12,259 nt of DNA from JASHVB01 sp049522565 (lineage in GTDB: Bacteria; Pseudomonadota; Alphaproteobacteria; Acetobacterales; Acetobacteraceae): assembly GCA_049522565.1 (NCBI GenBank), contig JBEKNT010000186.1, forward strand, positions 1 to 12,259, written 5' to 3'. This document shows positions 5,746-12,259 of the stretch, in pieces. The translations under genes and the position numbers were made by a program. The notes beneath the pieces were generated by a model that saw nothing but the letters and a program-made list of their open reading frames with translations, had not been told where the DNA came from and ran no database searches. Each line of letters begins with the position of its first letter. Positions within the stretch are counted from its first letter, which is position 1.

Positions 5746-7449
5746 CTACTTCCACCACAGCGACGCCGCCAGGGCCAGGGCGAGCAATGCCGCCACGCCC
5801 TGCCAGAACCGCACCGGCGAGCGCTCGTACAGCGTCAGCGGGCGGCGGGACGGCGGGGGCGCGTAGCTTGGTCCCGCCTCGAACTCGTAGGCGAACTCGG
5901 CCATGTCGGCGAACCGCTCCGCCGGATCGGCCGCGATCGCGCGGCCCAGCGCGGACCCCAGCCAGGCCGGCAGGTCGGGGCGAAGGGCGGACAAATCCCG
6001 CGGCCGCTCCAGCGTCGGCGCGCCGGTGGCGTCGGGATTGCCGTACGGATAGGTGCCGGTGAAGGCGCGAAACAGCGTCACGCCCAGGGCATAGATGTCG
6101 GTCGCCACATTGCCGGCCTCGCCGCGGAACATCTCGGGCGCCATGTAGGCGGTGGTGCCGGGGATGGCCTCCGGGGGAAAATCCTCCAGCCCAGGCAGCC
6201 GCACCACGCCCAGATCGAGCAATTTCAGCGAGCCGCCGCCTTCCAGCATGACATTGTCGGGTTTGATGTCGCGGTGGACGATGCCGGCGCGGTGCAGCGC
6301 CCCCACACCGTGCGCCAGGCGGATCGCGATGGTGCGGCCCTCTTCCAGGCCCACAAGCGGCGCGCGGGAGAGGCGGATTTCCAGCAGTTCCCCGGTGTAC
6401 AGCGGCATGACGGTGTAGAGACAGGTCTGCCGCCCCGGCGGCAGCTCGATCACGTGGGCGACCCAGGGACTGCGCACCCGCGTGCCGACCCAGGCCTCGC
6501 GGACGAAGGCGGCGTGATAGATGGCGACGGCGGCGACCTGCGGCTTGGGGAATTTCAGCACCACGGTGCCGCCATCCACCTCGTCCACCGCGCCGAACAG
6601 GCGGCTGTAGCGGCCGTCGGACACCAGCACGTTCAACACGAAACCGTCCACCGTGTCGCCGGCCTGGGGCGTCGGGATCAGCTTCAGGCGCATGATGGCG
6701 CTGCCCATGTCGGCGGATCGCGCGGTGGGCAGCGCCACCACGTCCAGCACCAGGGCGGTGCAGTTGTCGGTGCTGCCGTTCTCCAGCGCGGCCTCGACCA
6801 GGGCCCGGCTGGTATCCTCGGGGGCCGAGCGCACCCGCAGGATGTCGGCGATGGCCTCGTCCACCAGGGCGCCGTGCACGCCGTCGGTGCAGAGCAGGAA
6901 GCGGTCGTGCAGGGCGACCGGGTGGCTGGTGTAGTCCAGGCGCAGTTGCGCCTCGATGCCCAGCGCGCGGGTCAGCACGGGGGATTTGCCGCGGTCGTCG
7001 CGGACGTGGTCGGTGGTCAGGCGCACCAGGCGATCGCTGCTCAGGCGGTAGGCGCGGGTGTCGCCGACATGCAGCAGGTGCGCGAGGCGGCCGCGCAGCA
7101 CCAGGGCGGTGAAGGTACAGCCCATGCCGACCAGGTTGGCGTCCTGCCGCCCCTGGGCGTTGATCCAGGCGTTGAGCGAATCGAGGATGCGGGCGCCGGC
7201 GCGATGCACCTCCATGGTCTCGGGCACGTCCCAGAATCCGTCGAGGAAGCCGCGCACCGCGGTTTCCGCCGCCACCCGGCCGCCCTTGGCGCTGCCGATG
7301 CCGTCGGCGATGGCCGCCGCCACGTCCCGCCGCTCCGCTGGGGGACGGGAGCCGAGCACCGCGCCGACGAAATCCTCGTTGCGCGGGCGCGGACCGGTTG
7401 CCGAGTGGTAGCCGATGCTGGCGCGCGGGGAGGCCGGGTCGTCGCTCAT
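5746..7449 (-). CDS. Membrane-anchored PP2C phosphatase / Ser-Thr protein kinase fusion
   Basis: The product is 567 residues with three parts. Residues about 10-240 are a PP2C-type phosphatase with the metal-binding signatures NED (Asp26), ADGIG (Asp49), GDTR (Asp130), TDG (Asp189) and TDN (Asp228). Residues about 265-525 are a Hanks-type kinase: VVLK (Lys299), HRDIKPDN (Asp394, Lys396, Asn399), DLG in place of DFG (Asp412) and APE (437-439). The usual glycine-rich loop is not recognisable. One hydrophobic helix (about 548-565) ending in WWK anchors the C terminus, leaving both enzymes in the cytoplasm. Such fusions are known in Proteobacteria, often near nitrate or nitrite assimilation genes; here an ammonium transporter is nearby. 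The ATG at 7449 was chosen; a TTG 15 codons earlier is less likely. The small secreted protein gene 64 bases upstream is on the same strand and may be co-transcribed. Confidence 0.9.
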   Translation of the reverse strand: MSDDPASPRASIGYHSATGPRPRNEDFVGAVLGSRPPAERRDVAAAIADGIGSAKGGRVAAETAVRGFLDGFWDVPETMEVHRAGARILDSLNAWINAQGRQDANLVGMGCTFTALVLRGRLAHLLHVGDTRAYRLSSDRLVRLTTDHVRDDRGKSPVLTRALGIEAQLRLDYTSHPVALHDRFLLCTDGVHGALVDEAIADILRVRSAPEDTSRALVEAALENGSTDNCTALVLDVVALPTARSADMGSAIMRLKLIPTPQAGDTVDGFVLNVLVSDGRYSRLFGAVDEVDGGTVVLKFPKPQVAAVAIYHAAFVREAWVGTRVRSPWVAHVIELPPGRQTCLYTVMPLYTGELLEIRLSRAPLVGLEEGRTIAIRLAHGVGALHRAGIVHRDIKPDNVMLEGGGSLKLLDLGVVRLPGLEDFPPEAIPGTTAYMAPEMFRGEAGNVATDIYALGVTLFRAFTGTYPYGNPDATGAPTLERPRDLSALRPDLPAWLGSALGRAIAADPAERFADMAEFAYEFEAGPSYAPPPSRRPLTLYERSPVRFWQGVAALLALALAASLWWK

Positions 7450-7513
7450 CCGAGGCGCCCCGATGGTGGGGGCTGACCCGATGCCGGAAAGCAACGGACG
7501 CGGCGGCGCGGCG

Positions 7514-7858
7514 TCAAGGCGGCGGCCGGCAGTGGTCGTGCAGGAAGTAGCCGCCGGTGCTGGACGCCACGATGACCGTCAGGTTGCCGGAGCGGCGGTC
7601 GAGCGTGTAGTTGCCGCCGTCCTTGGCGTCGTGCCAGGAGATCGCGGCATCGCTGACGCGGGCGGGATTGGCATCGACGGTGGCCCGGTCGAAGTCGATG
7701 CTGATCTGCCAGGTGGTGCCGCTGTACGGGTTGGTGCAGGTGAGCACGGGCGCGTTCGGCGGCGGCTGCCCGTCGGCGAGAGCGACGGCGAAACACGGCG
7801 GCGCGATGGACGCCGTCAAGGCGGCGAGCGCCGCCGCAAGGAGCCGGGTCAGGAACAT
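7514..7858 (-). CDS. Small secreted protein with two bracketing cysteines
   Basis: The product is 114 residues. A hydrophobic N-terminal segment, MFLTRLLAAALAALTASIAP, reads as a Sec signal peptide with cleavage near residue 24-28. The mature part is about 87-90 residues with Cys41 near the start and Cys110 near the end, positioned for one disulfide. Between them lie SGTTWQISIDFDRATVD, SDAAISWHDAKDGGNYTLDR and SGNLTVIVASSTGGYF, an alternating pattern that suggests a small beta-sandwich. It looks like a conserved hypothetical protein of alphaproteobacteria, but I cannot assign a function. The start at 7858 was chosen because it begins the signal peptide directly; in-frame ATGs at 7888 and 7894 would add up to 12 charged residues. 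Its ribosome binding site is weak. It is upstream of, and in line with, the kinase-phosphatase gene. Confidence 0.72.
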   Translation of the reverse strand: MFLTRLLAAALAALTASIAPPCFAVALADGQPPPNAPVLTCTNPYSGTTWQISIDFDRATVDANPARVSDAAISWHDAKDGGNYTLDRRSGNLTVIVASSTGGYFLHDHCRPPP

Positions 7859-8335
7859 CGTCACATCCAGCCGCCGGGCGCCCCCCATAGCCATTTTGCC
7901 GCGCGTTGCAAACCGTGTGCCCGCATGCACCGGGCGGTCCGGCTGGCGGCAGGAACCCATACGGCGGCATGGGACGAGCGCCGCTATGCTGCCTATATAA
8001 TGTTCGGCCTGATGCGAACAGAAGCCGACCAAGGCCTTGATTCAACCCCGAATCCCTCCGGGCCGCGGCTGGCGAACCGGGTTTCCGGGGCAACCGCGGA
8101 CCCCCGCCGTCATTGCTTAATCAGTATGCAGCTCGCCGTTTTCGTAATCTTTGCCGAGGCCAGCGGGTCGTGACGGCCCCATTAAATATGATTTCACAAC
8201 GATATAGCAACCGCAACGGGCATTGCGGGCGCCGCATTTCAATTTCACCGGGCACTCTCCGTCGGTCGGTCCTGGCCGGGCGATGCGGGAGTGCGTGGTC
8301 GGTTGGCGGCCCAGGCGCAACGCGGCAAAGCTGCG
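7859..8335. other. Divergent intergenic region upstream of amt
   Basis: I see no credible gene here. The region separates the minus-strand secreted-protein gene from amt. It contains an AT-rich patch around 8180-8210, unusual for this DNA. It also has a perfect inverted repeat CCGCAA-N6-TTGCGG (8211-8216 and 8223-8228) and distant half-sites GCACTC (8252-8257) and GAGTGC (8289-8294). These lie about 140, 110 and 70 bases before the predicted amt transcription start, where enhancer-binding proteins such as NtrC usually bind, but none matches the classical NtrC site well. A TATAAT at 7996-8001 has no partner -35 box. Confidence 0.4.
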
Positions 8336-8351
8336 TGGCATAACGTTTGCT
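8336..8351 (+). promoter_or_regulatory. Sigma54 (RpoN) promoter of amt
   Basis: TGGCATAACGTTTGCT matches the TGGCAC-N5-TTGCW consensus except for one base. The invariant GG (8337-8338) and GC (8349-8350) are exactly 12 bases apart, as required at -24/-12. Transcription would start near 8362, about 100 bases before the amt start codon. Nitrogen-controlled amt genes in Proteobacteria are commonly RpoN-dependent, so context and sequence agree. Confidence 0.75.
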
Positions 8352-8461
8352 TGAACTGCTTCGCCTTGGCGTCACTCGCTTCAGGCGTGCAACGGGCGAG
8401 TTGGGTGCTGCCGTTTCGGCCGAAGACGCCGTCGGAACATCGACAACACAGGAGGAGCCCG

Positions 8462-9784
8462 ATGCTCGTACCCTCACCAAAATGGCTCGATACCGGCAAC
8501 AACGCCTGGCAGTTGGCAGCGGCAACCTTTGTCGGTCTGCAAAGCTTCCCGGGCCTCGTCGTACTGTATGGCGGCGTGGTCAAGAAGAAATGGGCGATCA
8601 ACTCGGCATTCATGTCGATCTATGCATTCGCCTCGGTTCTGGTCGTCTGGATCCTGTTCGACTACAACATGGCGTTCGGGCCACAATGGTTTCCGTTCCT
8701 GGGGACGCCCATGCCCGCGGCGTCGGCCGCGTTCTCCCTTGGCCAGGCGACCATCCCCGCCGCCGCGTCGGGCATGCCCGATCTCACTTTCCCCATGGCG
8801 ACTCTGGTGTTCTTCCAGTTCGTGTTCGCGGCTATCACGGTGATCATCCTCGCCGGGTCGGTGCTCGGACGCATGAGTTTCACGGCATGGATGATCTTCT
8901 GCCCGGTGTGGATGACCCTGTCCTATACCGTGGGAGCGTTCAGCCTGTGGGGCGGCGGATGGCTCGCCAGCCTGGGGGTCGCCGACTTCTCGGGCGGCTA
9001 CGTCATTCATCTTGCCGCCGGCACCGCGGGGTTCACCGCCGCCGCCATGGTCGGCCCGCGCCTGCAACAGGATCGCGAGCATTTCCCGCCCAACAGCCTG
9101 CTGGTGACGCTGGTCGGCGCCGGCATCCTGTGGCTTGGCTGGAACGGGTTCAACGGCGGCGACCCGTACTTCGCCAACGCCGATGCGGGCGCCGCGGTGC
9201 TGAACACCAACACCGCCACCGCGATCGCCCTGCTGGTCTGGACCATCATGGACAAGATGGCCTACGGCAAGCCGTCGGTGATCGGCGCGGTCAACGGCAT
9301 GATCGCCGGGCTGGTCGCGATCACCCCGGCAGCCGGCTACGTCACCGGGTGGGGCGCCATGATCATCGGCGTGTGCGCCGGCATCATCCCCTGGATGAGC
9401 ATGAACTGGCTGCAAAAGACCAGGCTGATGATGAAGGTGGACGACACGCTGAGCGTGTTCTCGACGCACGGCATCGCCGGCCTGATGGGCGGTCTGCTGA
9501 CCGGCGTTCTGGCCTCGCCCGACATGCTGGAATACATCGGCACCGAGAAGGACGCCCCGGGCGTCAGCATCACCGGCCTGCTCTACGGCGACTCCGGCCA
9601 CCAGCTTCTGCTGCAGGTCTACGGTGCGGCGTTCATCATCGTCTATAACGTCATCATCACCTTCATCATCCTGAAGGTCATCTCGTTCGTCACCCCGCTG
9701 CGCATGGACGAGGCGACGCTGCGGGTGGGCGACGATGCCGTCCATGGCGAGACCGCCTACGCCATCGGCACCGAAGGCGAATAG
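8462..9784 (+). CDS. amt: Ammonium transporter, AMT2/MEP-like type
   Basis: The product is 440 residues and highly hydrophobic, with about eleven membrane segments expected for the Amt/Mep/Rh family; it moves ammonium/ammonia across the inner membrane. Conserved pore residues by alignment from memory with E. coli AmtB are the twin histidines His183 (GYVIHLAAG) and His336 (FSTHGIAG), Phe122, Trp163 and Phe230. The family block ITPAAGYV is at 287-294. Position 234 is Asp where AmtB has the substrate-contacting Ser219. The segments VVKKKWAINSAFM, WNGFNGGDPYF and the tail GDDAVHGETAYAI resemble plant AMT2 and related bacterial proteins more than E. coli AmtB. There is no signal peptide. The ATG at 8462 follows AGGAGG (8450-8455) with a 6-base spacer. 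A longer open frame from 8291 is rejected because it contains the sigma54 promoter. No glnK lies beside it. Confidence 0.93.
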   Translation: MLVPSPKWLDTGNNAWQLAAATFVGLQSFPGLVVLYGGVVKKKWAINSAFMSIYAFASVLVVWILFDYNMAFGPQWFPFLGTPMPAASAAFSLGQATIPAAASGMPDLTFPMATLVFFQFVFAAITVIILAGSVLGRMSFTAWMIFCPVWMTLSYTVGAFSLWGGGWLASLGVADFSGGYVIHLAAGTAGFTAAAMVGPRLQQDREHFPPNSLLVTLVGAGILWLGWNGFNGGDPYFANADAGAAVLNTNTATAIALLVWTIMDKMAYGKPSVIGAVNGMIAGLVAITPAAGYVTGWGAMIIGVCAGIIPWMSMNWLQKTRLMMKVDDTLSVFSTHGIAGLMGGLLTGVLASPDMLEYIGTEKDAPGVSITGLLYGDSGHQLLLQVYGAAFIIVYNVIITFIILKVISFVTPLRMDEATLRVGDDAVHGETAYAIGTEGE

Positions 9785-9802
9785 CCTGCCGGACTTTCCA
9801 AC

Positions 9803-9902
9803 GGCTGCCCGGCGATCGGCAGCCCTTCCAAGGCGGGGCGGGCGAGGCGTCCGCCCCGCACGATTCAGCGGCCCGACAGCAGGCCGCCCCGCACGGTGCG
9901 GG
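9803..9902 (+). repeat. Cluster of four stem-loops after amt
   Basis: Four perfect stems follow one another: GGCTGCC/GGCAGCC (9803-9824), GCGGGGCGG/CCGCCCCGC (9833-9859), GCGGCC/GGCCGC (9868-9887) and CCCGCA/TGCGGG (9888-9902). A 12-base direct repeat CCGCCCCGCACG occurs at 9851-9862 and 9884-9895, so the arms could also pair in alternative ways. The first stem begins 19 bases after the amt stop codon and has a short CTTCC after it; none has a true T-tract. It could end or protect the amt transcript, or be a palindromic repeat element. Confidence 0.55.
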
Positions 9903-9966
9903 TCGCGCCCCGGACAGGTGCGGTCGGTCAGCCGCGCGAGAGCAGTTGCGCGGTGAGGCATGCGGT

Positions 9967-10167
9967 ATGCGGCAGCGGTTTCGATTCCGGCTGGCCGAAC
10001 GGTGTCGCCGATCGCGGCGCGTTCTGGCCATCTGGCGACGGCGCGATCCGCCGCCCCGGGTGGTCGCGCTGGTGGGCATGGCACTGGGGTTGGGCCTGTT
10101 CCTGGTGTTGCTGGCGATGGTGGGGATGCTCCGGCTGGTAGCCTATGTCGCGACATGGCTCCGCTGA
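9967..10167 (+). CDS. Probable small single-pass membrane protein
   Basis: The product is 66 residues. The first 31 are extremely basic (RFRFRLAERCRRSRR, then WRRRDPPPR). They are followed by a long hydrophobic stretch VVALVGMALGLGLFLVLLAM and a second, amphipathic hydrophobic end LRLVAYVATWLR. By the positive-inside rule the N terminus would be cytoplasmic. The ATG at 9967 has GAGG (9955-9958) 8 bases upstream. It lies between amt and the TPP enzyme gene on the same strand, 182 bases after the amt stop. I do not recognise the family, and the hydrophobic segment is the main support that it is real. A frame extending to a TTG at 9946 is possible but unsupported. Confidence 0.45.
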   Translation: MRQRFRFRLAERCRRSRRVLAIWRRRDPPPRVVALVGMALGLGLFLVLLAMVGMLRLVAYVATWLR

Positions 10168-10240
10168 TCGGGCGAGGCCATTCAGGAGCGTGCAACCGCA
10201 CTGGCCGGACGACTGAGTCCTTTGCATCACGCACGTGCCA

Positions 10241-10272
10241 TGCCGCATCGCGCTGCCGGTCGGCATGCGGCA
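10241..10272. promoter_or_regulatory. Inverted repeat upstream of the TPP enzyme gene
   Basis: TGCCGCAT (10241-10248) and ATGCGGCA (10265-10272) are perfect inverted copies separated by 16 bases, about 80 bases before the start codon. Close by is the 8-base palindrome GCACGTGC (10231-10238). The arrangement suits an operator or a leader hairpin. I could not find a convincing promoter here. Confidence 0.35.
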
Positions 10273-10350
10273 CCGCCGCGCCCGCTGCCCTTCCACCTCG
10301 CCACCCCGCCGCGATAGCGTACTGTTCTGCCGCCTCGCGAGGACCCCAGC

Positions 10351-12129
10351 ATGGCGCCTTACCCGAACACGATCGCCGACCGTTCCGGTACCCCCATCGA
10401 GCAGCCGGTGTCGCTCCCCGCCGGCAACGCGCTGTTCGGCAGCGACGTGGTGGCGGAGACGCTGCGCGCGCTGGACATACCGTTCATCGCGCTCAATCCC
10501 GGCTCCAGCTATCGCGGCCTGCACGACAGCCTGGTGAACCACCTCGGCAATCGCGCGCCGCAGATGCTGCTGTGCCTGCATGAAGAGCATGCGGTGGCGA
10601 TCGCGCACGGCTATGCCAAGGTGACGGGCAAGCCGCTGGCCGCCGCGGTGCACGCCAATGTCGGGTTGATGCACGCCAGCATGGCGATGTTCAACGCGTG
10701 GTGCGACCGCATGCCGGTGATCGTGCTGGGCGCCACCGGTCCGGTCGATGCACCGAAGCGGCGCCCCTGGATCGACTGGATCCACACCGCGCGCGACCAG
10801 GGTGCGCTGGTGCGGCCCTACACGAAATGGGACGACCAGCCGGCCTCCGCGGAAGCCGCGCGCGAGTCGCTGCTGCGCGCCGCCTGGCTGGCGACCACGC
10901 CACCGCGCGGGCCCGTCTACATCAACCTCGACGTCGGCATGCAGGAGGCGCCGCTGCCCGAACCGCTGCCACTGCTCGACACGGCACGCTGCGTCCCGCC
11001 GATGGTGCCGGTGCCGCCCGATCCCGCGCTGCTGACCCAGGCGGCAACGCTGCTGCGCGACGCGCAACGGCCGGTGATTCTGTTCGGGCGAGGCTCGCGC
11101 CGCGATGATCATTGGGCGAACCGCGTGGCACTGGCGGAGGCGCTGGGCGCGCGGGTGCTCACCGATTTGAAATTGGCCGCGGTGTTTCCCACCGATCATC
11201 CGCTGCATGCCGGCGCACCGGCGACCTTCCAGGGCACCGAAGCGACGCAGGCGCTGGCCGCGGCGGATGTCGTGCTGAGCCTCGACTGGGTGGATCTCGC
11301 CGGCACGCTGCGCAGTGCGGGCGTCTCGGCGAAGGTGGTCAACGTATCGCTCGACCACCTGGTGCATAACGGCTGGAGCATGGACTACCAGGGACTGCCA
11401 CAGGTCGATCTGTTCCTGGCGGCGGACGCCGATGCGGTGGTGGCGGGATTGGTCGCGCAACTGCCGCCGGCGGCGCAACGCGCCCCGGCAAAGCCCTGGC
11501 CGGAGATGGCGTTCGAACCAGGCGCGATCAGCGTGCCGCAGATGGCGCAGACGCTGCGCCAGGCGATCGGCGCGCGACCCGCGTCGCTGCTGCACGTGTC
11601 GCTGTCGTGGAACGCCGCGGCATGGCCGTTCCGCGAGCCGCTCGACTATATCGGCGGCGACGGCGGCGCGGGCATCGGCGGCGGCCCCGGGATCGCCGTC
11701 GGCGCGGCGCTGGCGTTGCGAGGCTCAGGGCGGCTGCCCGTCGCGGTGTGCGGCGACGGCGATTTCCTGATGGGTGTGACCGCGCTGTGGACCGCCGTGC
11801 ACTACGCCATTCCGCTGCTGATCGTGGTGGCGAACAACCGCTCGTTCTTCAATGACGAGTTGCATCAGGAGCGCGTGGCGCGGGCGCGCAACCGGCCGGT
11901 GGAAAATCGCTGGATCGGCCAGCGGATCGCCGATCCGGAGATCGACCTCGCGCGCATGGCGGTGGCGCAGGGTGCGATGGGGTTCGGCCCGGTGAGCGAA
12001 GCCTCGGCCCTGGCACCGATGTTTGCCGAGGCGATCGAGGCGGTCGAGGGCGGCGCGGTCGCCGTGGTGGATGTGCGCGTCGCGCCGGGTTATGCGCCGG
12101 CCGCGACGGCGGCGTTGCTGCGGGGCTGA
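10351..12129 (+). CDS. Thiamine-pyrophosphate-dependent enzyme, acetolactate synthase/benzoylformate decarboxylase type
   Basis: The product is 592 residues, with the three-domain plan of the family. The N-terminal pyrimidine-binding domain holds HEEHAVAIAHGYAKVTG, with the catalytic cofactor-activating Glu78. A central domain covers about 225-370. The C-terminal pyrophosphate-binding domain has GDG (468-470) followed by NN (495-496), the metal/TPP signature with normal spacing. A glycine-rich run GGDGGAGIGGGPGIAVGAAL (435-454) precedes it, as in other members. These enzymes decarboxylate 2-oxo acids or join them to another carbonyl compound, usually in the cytoplasm as tetramers. The usual GPG loop in the N-terminal domain reads HANVGLMHA (101-109). 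No small regulatory subunit gene is adjacent, so it is not an obvious biosynthetic acetolactate synthase, and the substrate is open. The ATG at 10351 has GAGGA (10339-10343) 7 bases upstream. Confidence 0.88.
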   Translation: MAPYPNTIADRSGTPIEQPVSLPAGNALFGSDVVAETLRALDIPFIALNPGSSYRGLHDSLVNHLGNRAPQMLLCLHEEHAVAIAHGYAKVTGKPLAAAVHANVGLMHASMAMFNAWCDRMPVIVLGATGPVDAPKRRPWIDWIHTARDQGALVRPYTKWDDQPASAEAARESLLRAAWLATTPPRGPVYINLDVGMQEAPLPEPLPLLDTARCVPPMVPVPPDPALLTQAATLLRDAQRPVILFGRGSRRDDHWANRVALAEALGARVLTDLKLAAVFPTDHPLHAGAPATFQGTEATQALAAADVVLSLDWVDLAGTLRSAGVSAKVVNVSLDHLVHNGWSMDYQGLPQVDLFLAADADAVVAGLVAQLPPAAQRAPAKPWPEMAFEPGAISVPQMAQTLRQAIGARPASLLHVSLSWNAAAWPFREPLDYIGGDGGAGIGGGPGIAVGAALALRGSGRLPVAVCGDGDFLMGVTALWTAVHYAIPLLIVVANNRSFFNDELHQERVARARNRPVENRWIGQRIADPEIDLARMAVAQGAMGFGPVSEASALAPMFAEAIEAVEGGAVAVVDVRVAPGYAPAATAALLRG

Positions 12130-12134
12130 GGCGC

Positions 12135-12164
12135 AAAAAACCTCGCCCGCGGGAGCGGGAGAGG
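12135..12164 (-). terminator. Intrinsic terminator for minus-strand transcription
   Basis: CCTCGCCCGC (12141-12150) and GCGGGAGAGG (12155-12164) pair with one mismatch around a GGGA loop. On the plus strand the stem is preceded by six A residues (12135-12140), so on the minus strand it is followed by a T6 run. It would end a convergent gene entering from the right edge. On the plus strand it would give only a hairpin, without a T-tract, 11 bases after the TPP enzyme stop. Confidence 0.55.
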
Positions 12165-12221
12165 TCGATGGTGCGAAGCACCGAGGGTGAGGGTGATCGG
12201 GTCGGCACGCAGCCCCGACCC
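12141..12221. repeat. Palindromic intergenic repeat
   Basis: The terminator stem is followed by GGTGC-GAA-GCACC (12170-12182), then by GAGGGTGAGGGTGATCGGG, and by a third stem GGGTCGG/CCGACCC (12199-12221). The order 'CCTC-CCCGC stem, then GAGGGTGAGGGTGA' is a pattern I have seen repeatedly between genes of many GC-rich Proteobacteria. I therefore call it a dispersed palindromic repeat; other copies are not in this window. Confidence 0.45.
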
Positions 12222-12259
12222 TCCGTCCCGCCCGCGAGCCGCCCGATCAGCGAATCAGA

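Noticed and set aside
5186..5866. Plus-strand 226-codon frame in the gap and over the kinase gene end
   Set aside because: Low-complexity arginine/serine-rich product with no domain, partly antisense to the kinase-phosphatase gene.
6274..7476. Plus-strand 400-codon frame
   Set aside because: It is antisense to the kinase-phosphatase gene, with a histidine/glutamine/valine-rich composition typical of a shadow frame in GC-rich DNA.
8291..8461. Longer N terminus of the ammonium transporter
   Set aside because: The segment contains the sigma54 promoter; the ATG at 8462 has an AGGAGG at ideal distance.
8474..10273. Minus-strand 599-codon frame
   Set aside because: Antisense to amt; composition is dominated by Arg, His, Asp and Gly with no recognisable motif.
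9928..11595. Minus-strand 555-codon frame
   Set aside because: Antisense to the TPP enzyme gene, which has full catalytic motifs; the shadow is rich in Arg, His and Gln.
1..12259. CRISPR arrays, tRNA/rRNA genes, insertion sequences or phage genes
   Set aside because: No regularly spaced repeats, no cloverleaf with T-loop motif, no transposase-like reading frame and no integrase motifs were seen.

Overview
This window is GC-rich, and its genes show strong G/C preference at third codon positions. It looks like chromosomal DNA of an alphaproteobacterium, most plausibly an acetic-acid-bacteria/Rhodospirillales-type organism. That placement is inferred from base composition, gene content (PEP-CTERM protein, sigma54-type amt promoter, PP2C-kinase fusion) and familiar protein styles; no marker gene proves it. 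There is no rRNA, tRNA, transposase, integrase or CRISPR array that I can see.

Layout, left to right. (1) Positions 1-130 hold the probable 5' end of a minus-strand gene that runs off the edge, divergent from a gamma-glutamyltransferase-family enzyme (178-1797, +). (2) A 470-base gap contains a possible 16-codon ORF with a strong ribosome binding site. It also carries the start of a regulatory region built on a TGTGA-N6-TCACT dyad. (3) Two tandem AraC-family regulators (2268-3230 and 3328-4275, +) are clearly duplicates. The duplication includes the promoter: both carry the same dyad at the same distance from a TATATC -10-like box. The leader of the first is about 100 bases longer and contains an internal direct repeat. 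(4) Convergent to them is a secreted PEP-CTERM protein (4340-5017, -). It has a good sigma70-type promoter about 180 bases upstream and a leader with a strong stem-loop followed by a terminator-like hairpin. (5) A 520-base stretch (5224-5745) has no credible gene. (6) A minus-strand pair follows: a small secreted two-cysteine protein (7514-7858) and then a PP2C phosphatase/Ser-Thr kinase fusion with a C-terminal membrane anchor (5746-7449). (7) Divergent from these is an ammonium transporter (8462-9784, +) of the type that resembles plant AMT2. It is preceded by a near-consensus sigma54 promoter and followed by four back-to-back stem-loops. (8) A probable 66-residue membrane protein (9967-10167) and a thiamine-pyrophosphate-dependent enzyme (10351-12129, +) close the coding part. 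A palindromic intergenic repeat, which reads as a terminator for the minus strand, lies at the right end.

How the parts may work together. The amt gene is very likely expressed under nitrogen limitation through RpoN and an enhancer-binding protein. The neighbouring kinase-phosphatase belongs to a family often found near nitrogen-assimilation genes in Proteobacteria, so a role in nitrogen signalling is possible but only inferred. The AraC pair looks like a locally amplified regulator, perhaps under a CRP/FNR-type activator; its targets are not visible here. No complete, clearly novel multi-gene system is evident. The observations most worth following are the duplicated promoter architecture, the PEP-CTERM leader, the kinase-phosphatase/amt neighbourhood and the hairpin cluster after amt.
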